64,000 nucleotides of DNA from Cristatella mucedo (GCA_009760855.2 WPIO01000009.1:6466501-6530500); one strand, 5' to 3'; positions 44,435-55,705 are shown, numbered from the stretch's first letter. The notes: generated by a model not told the origin, from the letters alone. Numbers and translations: made by a program.

Positions 44435-44612
44435 TTTGCTCCACGGGTCTTAGCCCAGGGTAAGGCGCTTGCTCTTCACGTCTCGGTTCGTGGGTCGGAA
44501 TCATGCAGTGGGCGATCCTTTATTGCCGACTACAAGTGGCGGTGATAGCCATTAAAGCTCTTCTGCCGCTATACAAATGAGCCTATGGTAAATCAGCTAA
44601 CCTTTCCCCTTT
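44435..44612 (+). mobile_element. SINE-2 copy
   Basis: GCGCTTGCTCTTCACGTC, CAGTGGGCGATCCTTTATTG, GTGATAGCCATTAAAGCTC, tail GTAAATCAGCTAACC. Confidence 0.82.
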
Positions 44613-44614
44613 TC

Positions 44615-44985
44615 TTTCTTCCTGTGTACGTCCTGTGATGTCATCGCTTACGGAATCGGTCCCAATCGCCTATTTTCGACCTCTCCTAACGTCACCTAAA
44701 TTCACACAGCCTGTTATCCTTGTATTAACCAACTGGACATGCAGCCTCTAATGTTGGCTGACTACGAAAATCCAAACTAGTTTCAGTCGTCGCCCCGACG
44801 GCGCCGACAACCAAGTCCAGGATGTCGGCTGAGAATGTTCAAGGGCTTCTCAGATAGCACCACAGGCTAGCTAGGAACTACAGCCAACTAGGCTGCAAAC
44901 ATGCAACCAAAACCCGCATAGGTAATTTCCGTTGAGCAGGAACACTTTAGTAAATTAGGGCGTTGCTGGTCCCCATAATGTGCTG
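44615..44985. other. No gene recognised
   Basis: Between two SINE-2 copies; no significant open frame. Confidence 0.3.
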
Positions 44986-44987
44986 TG

Positions 44988-45168
44988 GGCCGTGATGGCA
45001 CTCTAGGTAAGACAGTTGCTCTTCACGACGTCGGTCCCGAAGACGTGAGTTCGAATCTTGAGGTGGGCGATCTTTAATTGTCACTGCAAGCAGTGATCAT
45101 AGCCGTAAAGACTCTTCTGTTGCTAGACAAAAGAGGCTGTTGAATCAGCTAGTATTTTTTTATTTACT
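44988..45168 (+). mobile_element. SINE-2 copy
   Basis: Head GCCGTGATGGCACTCTAGG, box B GAGTTCGAATC, GCGATCTTTAATTGTCACTG, tail TTGAATCAGCTAGTATTTTT. One of the most complete copies. Confidence 0.88.
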
Positions 45169-45857
45169 ACCAATTTGTCGGGTACATTCTTCAAATAGGT
45201 CAGCCAGCATCCATCATACGCGTGAAGCGTAAGACCAACCTGAGGCCTTCACAGGCAACTGGAACAAACACACATGAACAGCTGGCATTGTGCCACTGAC
45301 TCAAAAATAGCACTTGGACTTTTTATTAAAGAACAAGATCGTGTCATGTCCCTTGGTTTCAAAAGTCTCCGGCCAGCAGTCATTGAAAGGCGTTAGACGA
45401 GATGGCCGCAGACATGCATATGCTGCAACTACATGCCAAGTCAGCAGAGTTAAGGCATGACCGAAAAATAAAAACAGCTATGCCAGGTGGGCATATCCAT
45501 TCTTAGATTAATGGCCAGATTCATGTGTGCAACCGACTCACGACAAGCATCCATCTGCACTGCTAGATACTCCACTACCAAAAACGGCTGGATTCAGTAA
45601 GTTCACAATCTCTGTACGGGCTTTTTTGTAAATACAGAGAAAAGAGTTGGAATCAGGTGCCCAGGCTCGAGCACGGTCAGATTAAGTAACCTTTCACCAT
45701 GTTTGAAAGGCATCTGCTGTCATTGGCAATGCCACACCACGGTGCAATAAAACTGCCAGTGGATAGAGCCGACTGCATGCGTTGGCCACGTGCGTAGCGA
45801 TGATCGGTCATCTGGACATATTTATGGCGCTGTCAACTTCCTTCAAGGTTCGCTTAC

Positions 45858-48036
45858 CGTAAGCGATCATCATCTTGATTGCAGCCTAAAATTATTGGAC
45901 GCTAATCTGACCCAAATTGAAAGACAAAAATATAGCCACTAATAGATTGAACACAACTCAGCAAAGAGAAATGAACGATGCATATCAGTTTTAAATTTCC
46001 ACCATGCCAATAGGATCGCTTGGGTTAATTTACAATGAGTAACTGCGGAAATAGCTTCCAGTAGTTATGCTCATGCATAAGTGTAAGCATACAATTCAGA
46101 AAACATAAAATGGTGGAAGACAATAAGCACAACGAGTACTCAACAGCTATTATACAAGCAGCTTAAACTAGTAGCTATTCCATTGCATATCACTTTGCAG
46201 CAAATGTAAAGCGCCTAGAAAGAGATTAAGTTCTCTGAGGGCGCTTTATCAAGTGCAATATTATTATTAGTAGTGCAACAAGCAAAAGCAAATGGCAAAA
46301 CACTGATCAACCTCACACAGTGCCGAACCAACCGGTTGCTCCTTTAGACCCCGAGGTACTCAAACAAAGCTGAACCAGCCATTCCGATGGAATTTATCAC
46401 TATACCTTTTATAGGTGTACTAACTATTACCAGATCTGACCACTATTCCAGCTCTATACAGACATCACGGTGGCAATGCTCTGCAGCCGAGTGCAACCAA
46501 ATAGCGATCTATTTTCTAAGATGTTCCTCTGAAATATATGCTGCATTGTACTACGGATTTGAACCAACACTATCCAAAATCGGAGTTGCAAATCATACAA
46601 ATTCACCCGCTTTGCAAATTGCTATACCGGGCCGGTGGTCGTCATCAACTTAAAACACTTCTATTTGATGATATAATGAGGCTTATGGGTATGGGTTAAA
46701 CTTATCATACTATTACAGGGCAAATAAGACTGAGCAAACAGCTCAAATAGTACTTCCTACGAAGGTTAGTCCTATTGGTCTCTGGAGTAGAACCTGGGTC
46801 TTCAGCATCACGGTCTAGCTAGCATCACACAACTACTTCATTCCGACTGATGGCTTCCATGGTTCATGAATGACGGATCACTTTCATAGTTCCTCTGCAG
46901 CTGATGCTGCTGCTATCACACGGAAAGTGGCATGCATTGCTGCTAATCAATCAGGAATGAATGCTTATGCCTGCAAAACTCACTCTGACTACTGAAGGAA
47001 GGACTAATATTGAGCAAATGCCCTCCAGTCATTGGCTATGGCCTAGGAATTAAGCCTAGAAATACCAAGGCTTCAGTTACAGGCATAAATCTGATTAAAC
47101 AACAAAGGAAAAGCTAGGATAGTAAATGAGGGGTCTAGCAGCAGCAGGCTGATGTATTCAGCCACGAAACACCTTACCCCTGCAGTTACTTTGTACTCAG
47201 ACCTCTCAGAGGTACTGAAAGTCAGTGTTAACACTGTGGTGGCGGTATCCGGGAGAGGAGATCGTTGGCATACAACATTAAGGCAACCAATAACGATCTT
47301 AAGATGGAGCTCAGTACTTGGAAACCTAAACACTGCCGTTTTAAACGAGTTTCAAAGGAGAATTCGGCAGCATGGCACTGCTCATCCCTTAGAGCAGTTC
47401 ATGCAGGCCATTCAAGGAACGATAATGTGGCGATCATTAGAGATACTTCCATGATCGACGACTCACATTCACTTGCTGTATGAGGTATCTGGCTGCCACA
47501 ATAGCATGTTTAGCACATATTAATACCAAAGAAGTGCATTATAATATCCACATAGATAATTATTATCATCAAGACACAAGTGTGATGCTGCAATTTTTGT
47601 GGGTACACGGTATTCAATTTGAAAATTACAGAGCAATTTGAAAATAAATCCAGCTTCAAATTAAAATTCACTTTGCGATGCGATTTAAGTTTCACATTCA
47701 GTTTCATTTAAGTGACACTCATTGTAGCTATATTATCGTAGATGCCATGCAAATATCACAAAGGGCACAACCTAAGCATGACATCAGCGACCTGTGTATG
47801 GAGAGAACGATGGTATCACATCTAAATCAATATAGATGATTCGGGCACAGAAAACATGGGCTGATCATAGCATGTGCACAGCACAAGCGGCGTACTTCAT
47901 CTGTAAGCTTGGCATTACTGCGGAAGTCGTGCCGTGCCCACTCCAAGAGCTCATTCTTCTGACCAGAATCCTGGACACCTTTTAACGTCCGAAGTACCTG
48001 TCGGTACAATTTTAGGACCTCGGCACGCAAGAGGAA
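45858..48036 (-). CDS. LYRM2: LYRM2-like LYR-motif protein, partial (two exons incl. 28-nt microexon)
   Basis: LYRM2 is a small (about 88 residues in human) mitochondrial LYR-motif protein; the family binds acyl carrier protein and serves assembly of respiratory or Fe-S proteins. Exon at 48036-47896 (141 nt, phase 0 on both sides; acceptor TAATTTTTTCCAG, donor GATGAA|GTACGC): FLLRAEVLKLYRQVLRTLKG, then ELLEWARHDFRSNAKLTDE. This follows the family pattern QVLLLYRRILQTIR...YLKDWAREEFRRNKSATEE, with the LYR tripeptide intact. Next exon 45885-45858 (28 nt; acceptor AATAATTTTAG, donor TTACG|GTAAGC) reads AAIKMMIAYG, matching human DTIRMMITQG in register. The first exon (start to LKQ) and the last (NMQLKELE-like) were not located. 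A LINE-A tail at 46.2 kb sits in the 2-kb intron. Confidence 0.85.
46180..46270 (+). mobile_element. LINE-A 3' tail in LYRM2 intron
   Basis: CACTTTGCAGCAAATG, hairpin AAAGCGCCTAGAAAGAGATT / AAGTTCTCTGAGGGCGCTTT, then ATATTATTATTAGTA; the cleanest example of the family tail. Confidence 0.9.
46275..47890. other. LYRM2 intron, no further exon seen
   Basis: AT-rich. Open frames at 47152-47454 (plus, 100 codons) and 47333-47073 (minus, 86 codons) overlap antisense and have no motif. Confidence 0.4.
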
Positions 48037-48461
48037 CTGGAAAAAATTAAATGACTCGCGTCTTCACGAAAGCTGTCAGCAACGCCTTTGTGCTGCACGA
48101 TGGCATAGATATACGACAGCCTAACATGCCCAAATCTGATAAAAAAAAGTTGGGCCGCAGAAAAATCTTGTGAATATGCTTAAGAAACCTTCATGCAGTT
48201 GAGACTGTAATAGGAATGTTAGCAAATACAGAAGAAATTACCGGAACAATTCATCTGTCAAACGATTAACTTTACACTCTTTGGGAAACATACAACCTCT
48301 CCTGCCCTAACAGCTATCTGCCACGGGACGGGATGCTCATAACTAGCTGGATTGATGTACCTACACCAGGCAGCTCATACTATAGAATCCTCTAAAAAAA
48401 ACATGATCATAAGTTTATAAAGAAGTATCTTCTACCCTGCTTACAGCTGGCCACAACAAAT

Positions 48462-48545
48462 CGCCAGCTGCAGGGCTGACTCGAACACTCGACCTAGGCC
48501 AAGTGCCTTACCACTAAGCTCAGGAGACCCAGTGGCTCAAGAGGT
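48462..48545 (-). mobile_element. tRNA-like SINE relic
   Basis: Complement has AGTGGTAAGGCACTTGG (A-box-like part), GTTCGAGTCAGCCCTGC (box B) and GGCGATTTG. Confidence 0.5.
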
Positions 48546-48734
48546 GAGCACGTTCGGGAACACAGGGGAAACCTGGGGTACGCAGGCAATACAAGTAAAG
48601 TGTGAGGAGTAGTATCGAGCGGCAAGCCATCCAAGCTCCTTCAGGTCGACTTCAGGGGGTCATGGCCCACTGGCCATTTGCCTACGAATATGAAACAGCG
48701 AAAGCGATTAATTTTAAGGGTATTTCAATGGGAC

Positions 48735-48815
48735 GGCATCTGTAAAGTGCCTAGGGAGAGATTCAGTTCTCTGAGGGGGGTTATACAAATGTATTAGTAT
48801 TATTATAATAGGAAC
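48735..48815 (+). mobile_element. LINE-A tail fragment
   Basis: GTAAAGTGCCTAGGGAGAGA, TTCAGTTCTCTGAGGGGGGT, then TATTAGTATTATTATAATA. Confidence 0.75.
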
Positions 48816-48819
48816 CAGA

Positions 48820-49760
48820 AGAGAGTCTGCCAGCATTGGCCGATTCATAGGCGACCTTCAGCTTTGTGAATAGATGCTGTGTCAAGATAATGAAATACGA
48901 GACGAAACCAAAGCAAGCAATACAGCAAGAAGAATATCTCAAGATCTCATCTACCAGGCGAGCCTATCTTTCGAGTCCGGTTAACAATGGCTCGAGGCAT
49001 TTTCAAGGGGAAGAACTAGCGAACAACTTAAGCGAAAAGACCAGGTAACAAACTAATAAAAACGGCGACTGAATGCACGGATTTAGTAGAGTAAAGCGTG
49101 ACGCCTCACTCACTCATGATCATCAGTCAACGCGGCCACACGGAAATGACAGCAAAGTGAAATTCGCTGGACAGGTTTTCACACGGGGCACAGGAGCAGG
49201 AGTCCTGCGACAGCAATGCTAACAAGGTCTGTCTTTTACGACGCCTTACTTGTCTCAGGGTCAGAATATTTCCTTTCACCATATCCTAATAGTCCAAGAT
49301 CATGACAAAGGTAGACGACACAAGCGTGCGACCGAGTGCTGGGTGCTCAGTGCTACAGCGAGCGAATTTGGTCATTACTGTGACCTCTCAAGGCTGTATA
49401 CGTAACCCTGGATCCCAGACACCAGACACCGGTGCCCGTTACCGTTGATAGTGCTAGGATCTAAAAAAAAGCATTGCCAATGAATTTCTTAACTATCAAA
49501 TGGTCTTTCAAGCTCCTCGAAGCTCCCGTCTTGAGTGCTGGATCAGCTCTGGCCTTCCGGGCCGGGCTCTTACTACCATTTTTCGTTGGTATTATGAATG
49601 GCTTACAGGGCAAATGCATCGCGACTCTCCAAAAGCCTATCGTACCGCATTTCTTCTGCCCAAGGGGTGCACTGTGTCGAGAATAAGTAGCCGTGGCTTG
49701 TGCAGTCCAATCTGGCTTAGTTATGGTGCATGTGGACTGGCGAATTTTTAAAGTCGAGTC
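48820..49760. other. No gene assigned; possible LYRM2 5' region
   Basis: The first LYRM2 exon should lie at or beyond here on the minus strand but I cannot identify it. A 133-codon minus frame (49862-49461) runs into the SINE and reads ordinary sequence. Confidence 0.3.
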
Positions 49761-49764
49761 CCCG

Positions 49765-49915
49765 TCTTGCTGGTTTGGCCTAGCGGTGAAGGTGTTCGCT
49801 CCGACCGAGGTCAAGGTGAACTTATTTGAAGACAGCGGTCGTGGGTTCGAGCCCCATGGCATATGTGAAGCACCTGAATAGAGATTAAGCTCTCCTATGG
49901 GATATACAAATTAAT
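49765..49915 (+). mobile_element. SINE-1 copy with an internal insertion
   Basis: Head GCTGGTTTGGCCTAGCGG, then about 25 extra bases (AAGGTGAACTTATTTGAAGA) between the ACCGAGGTC and GGTCGTGGGTTCGAGCCCC parts, tail AGAGATTAAGCTCTCCTATG then GGATATACAAATTAATTATT. Confidence 0.85.
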
Positions 49916-49919
49916 TATT

Positions 49920-50440
49920 AATTATATTTATTATTATTATTATTATTTAATTTTTATTATAACCTCTCTTGAGTTGTCACTTGCTTTGAACTTGGCATGT
50001 CTACATCGTAGTCGGGTCGTGTCGAATACGTCAAAATTTAGCGGGCCACACCTTTTCGTTCAAATATTCAAAAGGGACTATAATCGCAGCTAGAGAAGCG
50101 AGCAATTGAAGGCAGTGCGAGGGAGGGAAGGAAAGAGGACCCGAGAAAAGCAGAGACGGCAGACTTCGTACGCGGCAAAACGTATTTGCTTGTTACCATA
50201 CGCAGGAACGGTTGCAGAAGGTGAGGCTGACATGCAGTTAATACTCGGCCTTGTGCACCACAGCTAACCTCGGAATTTCCAGTTCCAAACGAATGGCTGC
50301 TTCTATTTACACGAGCAGGAATGACAACCAGAACTGCTCCAAATACTGGTCTTACCACACAAAGTAGCATCCATCGTTTTGCTTTGCCCATTGCTGGCTC
50401 GTCGTCAGAGTCTGACCCATTTGAAATTTAAATAAATAAA
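49920..50440. other. No gene recognised
   Basis: ATT-repeat tail of the SINE, then unassigned sequence. A 107-codon minus frame (50391-50068) carries no motif. Confidence 0.3.
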
Positions 50441-50443
50441 TAA

Positions 50444-50500
<57 letters not shown>
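50440..50500. repeat. (TA)n(TG)n compound microsatellite
   Basis: AAATAAATAAATATATATAT followed by a pure TG tract and GTGTGAGCGTGTGAGC variants. Confidence 0.9.
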
Positions 50501-50503
<3 letters not shown>

Positions 50504-50504
50504 G

Positions 50505-51390
50505 AGCGTGTGAGCTTGTGTGTGCGTGCATTTGTGCTTGTGTGTATGAGTGTATGTATAAACAATGCATACATCTATACCTGAGATCTTCCGCTAAGAG
50601 GTAGACCATCGAGCTGCTTTCCAGAAATTGGCCTGCAGCTTTTAGATTCATTCCATTACTATTCCCCATCCCCTAGCCGCCTCGACTGATAACATGGCAG
50701 CAAGTTTGCAGGTGACTGCAAAGAACGTTCGCCAGTCTTGATGCAGCTTTGCATCTTAAATGCAAAATTAAGCTGTCATGTGCGCTTGCAGCCGTCAAGA
50801 AAATGTACCTGGAACCTCACAGAAGTCTGTTATACCCGTATGCAGTTATCTCATCAGCCCAAACTGCGTCATTATTCACGACTCATTATACATGATAGCC
50901 TGTATTCATTCGTTGCCCTTTTGTTGGTTTCAGTACGAGCAGCCGATCGTACGCCTAGGGCACGTAGGTATGTATTATGTTTCTCCCTCTGTAACTAACT
51001 AAAGCCCATGAGACCTGGTAGCAGTAGTCGCACCTCAAAAACAACACCACAAGGTTCACTCGGAAATCAAATAACACGAGCTCCACTCAAAAGGTATACA
51101 GTGGATTCTTCAAGTTATCAGAGTTTGGATGAGTACATTCTCAAGCGAAGACAACTTTTTGGAGTAACGTTAGCATGCAGTAGCTATGATTGATGATACT
51201 ACGCAGTTTGAAAATGGATGAAGCCAAGAAGACATGAAAGCTAATTTTGCTCTCCAAATATACATAATCTGAGCGTTCATTAAATGCGGAAACTTACCAC
51301 ACATAGAATTTCAGTGATGTTAAGTTACTTAAGTAAGTTTACTCAATAAGGGATATGATTGAAATGTAGGCATCCTATCTAAGCAAGATA
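50505..51390. other. No gene recognised
   Basis: No open frame above 86 codons and no motif. Confidence 0.3.
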
Positions 51391-51394
51391 GTAA

Positions 51395-51625
51395 TAATAA
51401 TGATAATAAGGATAATAGCAAGACAGTTATCTAATACTACCAGGCATCTAAATATATTTCTATACACTTTACATACACTGTAAGTGAAGCATATCAATTG
51501 CTCAATGAAAACATGCCACGCGTCAGCACGCAGAAACGCGAAAAGGACAATTCGTACGGACCTAGTAAATCCTGTGAGAAATGGGTGCGGTTGTAGCTCA
51601 TTTTCAAATGTTATGTTTCTCAGTT
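51395..51625 (-). mobile_element. Degenerate LINE-A 3' end
   Basis: GTAATAATAATGATAATAAG, a decayed hairpin (TATACACTTTACATACACTG), then GTCAGCACGCAGAAACGCG and GGACCTAGTAAATCCTGTG as in other copies. Confidence 0.7.
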
Positions 51626-51639
51626 TTTAACTCCAAAAA

Positions 51640-51735
51640 GCCTCAAAGACTATGTGGGTGTTACGCAGGAGAGTTTTGCATAGCCCACTCACAGCCTAAG
51701 CTGCTTTCAGTAGGCATTCGGTAGCCAACTCCGTC
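51640..51735 (-). mobile_element. LINE-B 3' end fragment
   Basis: Complement of the family end: CTATGTGGGTGTTACGCAGG, ACTCACAGCCTAAGCTGC, CATTCGGTAGCCAAC. Confidence 0.8.
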
Positions 51736-51879
51736 AAATCAGAAGATCTAGTGACATCGCGCAAGAATGAGCTCCGGGCTTTAGATGCACAAGAACTTGA
51801 TGCACACTTTAGTTAGAATTTGAAGCCGGTTAGAGGCACCGGGACACCATTGAGCATGCTCTCCTACTTGAACTATTGA

Positions 51880-53115
51880 GAACAACGATAGGTCTGGCAG
51901 ACGAGAAACTGACGTGATTTCTATCATACTTATCAGATCGTGCTCAATCAGTGTTGTTTAGGGGTCAGGTCTCACCCACGAGACCGGTCATCTGTGGAGT
52001 CCCTCAAGGGTCCGTCCACTTGCTGTTCTCCCTTTATACTCAACCTCTGGGAAAAGAGATTAAGGCTCATTGGATTGGATATCACTTGTATGCCGCCTAT
52101 GCTCAGCTGTATTTGTCATTCAAACCATTGGAATCTGCTGCAGTAACTGATCAACTGAATGCTCACCATGCCGATATTCGATCCTAGATGTCTGAAATGT
52201 TCTTGAAACTAAATGAGGATAAAACCGAACTACTGTTCATAGGACACCCTAAGCGTGTGGCTGGATTATAAGGCTTTGCTCTTCTAATAGGTGATGCCGT
52301 TGTGCGACCATCACCACGTGCTTGAAATTTAGGTGTCGTTTTCGACAGCTGCCTAAAATTTAAAGCTTCATTCAGAAGACTGCTTCTACAATTAGCGATC
52401 ACGCCCTATCCCTATCTAAGATAAGGAGCTGTCTTCCATGGTGGCTTTCAAAAAGTGTAACTAGCTCCTCAGTTCTGTCTTGGCTTGATTATTGTAATTT
52501 CAGTTTGGCTGGGCTACCAGAAACGCAACTAGGCCACTTGCAGCTGGCAATGAATATACCTGCAAGGCTAGTTTTCAAGTCCCAGCGGTTTGAGCACGTG
52601 TCTCCTTTGCTAAGCGAGTTAAGATGGCTGGCGGTTGATCAACGGAAACAGAGCAAAGTTGTGACGCTGACCCACAGGGCCCGCCACGGCTTGGCTCCTC
52701 CATACCTAGCTGAACTGCTGAACCAGTTTCAACCTCCTTGGTCCTGTATGGACAATAAATCAGCTGTTCCATTCCTCTGCTGGACGACTGTTGGCGACAG
52801 AAGCTTTAGCTCTGCAGGTCCTAGGCTGTGGAATTCGCTTCCACGATTCTTACTCAAGGACAACTATTCCCCTGCTTCCGACTATGGCGCATCCTTTCCA
52901 GGGGTCCTGAGCTGCTACTTTCATGCTACTCATTACCTCAACTGCTCTCCTGACTCTGCTATGCTTTGAACTTTCTCTTAGCTGCGTGAGATTAAGTCTG
53001 CTAGCTACCGAAAGCCGCTTAGGCTGTAAGTGTGCTATGCACGTCTCCTGCTTACATACCACACACTCTTTGTGGCTTTCAGGAGTTACAGACGGAGATA
53101 AATAACATTACATTA
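51880..53115 (+). mobile_element. LINE-B copy
   Basis: Remnants in order: GLADEKLT-like start, [40 protein letters not shown] (catalytic ADD changed to A-A-Y), MSEMFLKLNEDKTELLFIGH, then a 154-codon open frame (52505-52969): [71 protein letters not shown]. 3' end with AATAACATTACATTACAT. Confidence 0.88.
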
Positions 53116-53124
53116 CATCCCTGT

Positions 53125-53515
53125 TTAAGCAGGCTCAAATTAACAGCATTATATAGTCGGATGAAGAAACAATCGTCTCGAACTCACTTCCGACTTGCGT
53201 CACTTCATTCCCTGACTTGACCACATTTAAAAAGAAACTAAAAACGTATCTATTTATCACAGCATTTGGTGGGTCCATGTGATTCATCTTTTACTTGCTT
53301 ACGCGTGATGTCACTGTGCATGCTGCCACAAACCCTAATTGCATGCTGACCCTGTGTATGTCACCCATAACCATGTCATGCTTGTTGTCATTGGGCATGC
53401 TAGCACTAACGCTCGATCCTGCTTCATTTGCAGCAAATTTAAAGTGTCTAGAAAGAGATTGAGTTCTCTGAGGGTGCTGTATCAGGTGGTGTATTATTAT
53501 TATTGTTATTATTAT
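53125..53515 (+). mobile_element. LINE-A 3' end
   Basis: C-terminal remnant (ACTTCCGACTTGCGTCACTT, LKTYLFITAF), 3' UTR, hairpin AAAGAGATTGAGTTCTCT and TTATTATTATTGTTATTATT tail. Confidence 0.85.
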
Positions 53516-53589
53516 TATGGAAAGACAGGCAGATTCTTTGCTGATGCTACTAGAGATATGCTCGTGGAGGTCATTTTAAAGAAAATTCT

Positions 53590-53790
53590 TTCCCATTTCT
53601 GAGTAACCGTAAGCTTTCCCACAACTGACATGCTGCTTTTATCATTATTCAATTTGAAAAAGTTGTTTGGCATCCAAGCGTGAATTTCGGCAATACATGC
53701 AGCATGAAAGTGCTAGTAATTTCAAGGTTTCCTAATTATAATAAATAGGAATCCATAAATTACTACCTCTGGTTGGACTGCATACAAGCT
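53590..53790 (-). mobile_element. Degenerate LINE-A internal fragment
   Basis: Complement of the LNDDKTNLLVMGK region: TGCTTTTATCATTATTCAAT, AAAAAGTTGTTTGGCATCCA, TTCGGCAATACATGCAGC. Confidence 0.6.
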
Positions 53791-53794
53791 ATCT

Positions 53795-54995
53795 GCAGAA
53801 TCGATTCTGATGTTGTTCGCTTTGCCTGATACTTCCCATAATTAACCTCTATGTCTTTAGAATATACCTCTCCACCTTAAAAAGACAAGCCTGTTTATTA
53901 AGGTGTGCGTTACCTAAATTGCTGTCGATTTCTCTTACCCTTGGCATACCTGTCTGAATGCGGGTGCATCGGAATTTAAAGATTGCCACGCTAAGGCGTC
54001 TGCAAGAGTTTCAGCACTAGTTACTGACGCTTAGCTTGTCGGGCGAAGAGCTTTATTTCAGGAGCCGCTACAGTATAGTCTTAACATTTTGTGTCTGAGG
54101 TGCTGGATTATTGATAATAATTTAAAATTCCTTGGGACCCTAAGTAGACATAGTCCTATTTATAGTTCTATAGACAATATCGATGAGCTTCAAATATGAA
54201 CAATTTTAATCTCAATCCCAATAACGCATATAAGGTTCGTGGAATTGAGTGCCTAAAAGCGTATTTTGGCCATCGGTGCTGTTAAAGTATGGCTATCGAA
54301 AGACTCCCTGCCGAATTTCCATAAAGAAAATAAAAGCACGCTAATGAGACCTAAATGAATGGCAAAGCAACGTTTTGATTAACTTCAGCTCATTTTGAAG
54401 CAGGGCGAATTCCAAACAGTTCAATACGCAACATTCGAAGCTTGGGAGCCTCTTGAGAAATTTAATCCTCAAGTTTTTTTGCAATGTTATTTGTTATTAT
54501 TTTGTTATTTTGAATGAAGAGCTTTCAATGTCCTTAGAAAAGTATGCCATATCCAGAATTAAAGCTATGCCTAACTATCATTATTTAAAGATTGATGCTA
54601 ACGAAAATACGAGGCTGAAACATTAAAATGCCAATAATAACAGCAAGAGTGAACATACTATTGTTAGTCTAGAAAGAAAAATAAGTTGATCACTGTAGGA
54701 CGGAACCCGGCGGCCATGGCTTGAGGCTGAAATACGGCTTGAGAAGCCTGAGTTTTTGATCTTACACGAGAGAATATAATTAGCTGGGCGCGCAACGAGT
54801 CTGCTTCTGGTATCTGAGTCTTGCACTAAGGGTGTGATGAAAGAAGCGATCGCTCTGTCCACGCCGGTTAATCCGGTTGCGCGTCATGTGACTTGTAATG
54901 CACTTCCAGACTGCTGGTGCAAAAATCGCCATGTTGTTGTTTTTATTGTTGATTGACTGCTGCTTAGGTGTTGGTCAAGCTTCTTTGCTTATCTG
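53795..54995. other. No gene recognised
   Basis: AT-rich sequence with no open frame above 80 codons. Confidence 0.3.
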
Positions 54996-54999
54996 CTAG

Positions 55000-55170
55000 C
55001 CGTGATGGCACACAAGGTAAGGCGGTTGCTTTTCACGACCTCGCTTCTGAGGTCTTGGGTTCGAATCCTGCAGTGGGCAATCCTTTATTGCTATTGCAAG
55101 CGGTGGTGATAGCCGTCAAGGCTCTTCTGTTGCTATAAAAAAGGCTGTTAAATCACCTAGTATCTTTTTA
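55000..55170 (+). mobile_element. SINE-2 copy
   Basis: GCCGTGATGGCACACAAGG, box B GGGTTCGAATCC, GTGGGCAATCCTTTATTGC, CAAGCGGTGGTGATAGCC, tail TAAATCACCTAGTATC. Confidence 0.88.
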
Positions 55171-55539
55171 ATCTTGCTGGTTGTAATGTCTGTGCTGAGA
55201 GGTATGTGATAGTTTCCAACTCTTACAGCCTGCACTCAGTAGATCTACGGTCAGATGATAAGATGTGCTGGATGCTGGTCATCACCCCTACTGAATGTCC
55301 AAATGAATGTGAGTCAGACAAGACTAAATTGGCGATTCGATGCCAGGAATGAGCATGATCGGTCACACTCACAATCGCTTGTGCTCTGGTGCTCTTCTCA
55401 GCATCGAGTCCGCACACGGCGTCTTGTATTTTGAGTTAGTTTGAGGTGCCGTGCATGGATGGAACGGAAGCTCGAGGTCCTTTCTCCTTTCTCTCTCCAT
55501 GTGAGATTCGGATGTCCCTGCCGCCATCAAGGCTGATGA

Positions 55540-55705
55540 CTTAGACAAGACAGTTGGTCTTGACCAACGCATGAGGTGCTCGCACTTCACGCTGAAGTCG
55601 TGGATTCGAGCAGAAGCGGAAGTGTTACTCGATAAGGCTCCTTCCTCTGCCGCTGTGTATAAGGCTCCTCTGCCGCTGTGTATAGTTTAAGGCTGGTTTG
55701 ATTGG
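55540..55705 (+). mobile_element. Diverged SINE-2 copy
   Basis: CAAGACAGTTGGTCTTGACC, GTGCTCGCACTTCACGCTG, GTGGATTCGAGC (box-B-like); the CTCTGCCGCTGTGTATA motif near its 3' end is duplicated. Confidence 0.6.

Noticed and set aside
45400-45660. Last LYRM2 exon candidate on the minus strand (40-codon frame after a GTAG acceptor)
   Set aside because: The peptide does not resemble the NMQLKELEKTL end of the family.
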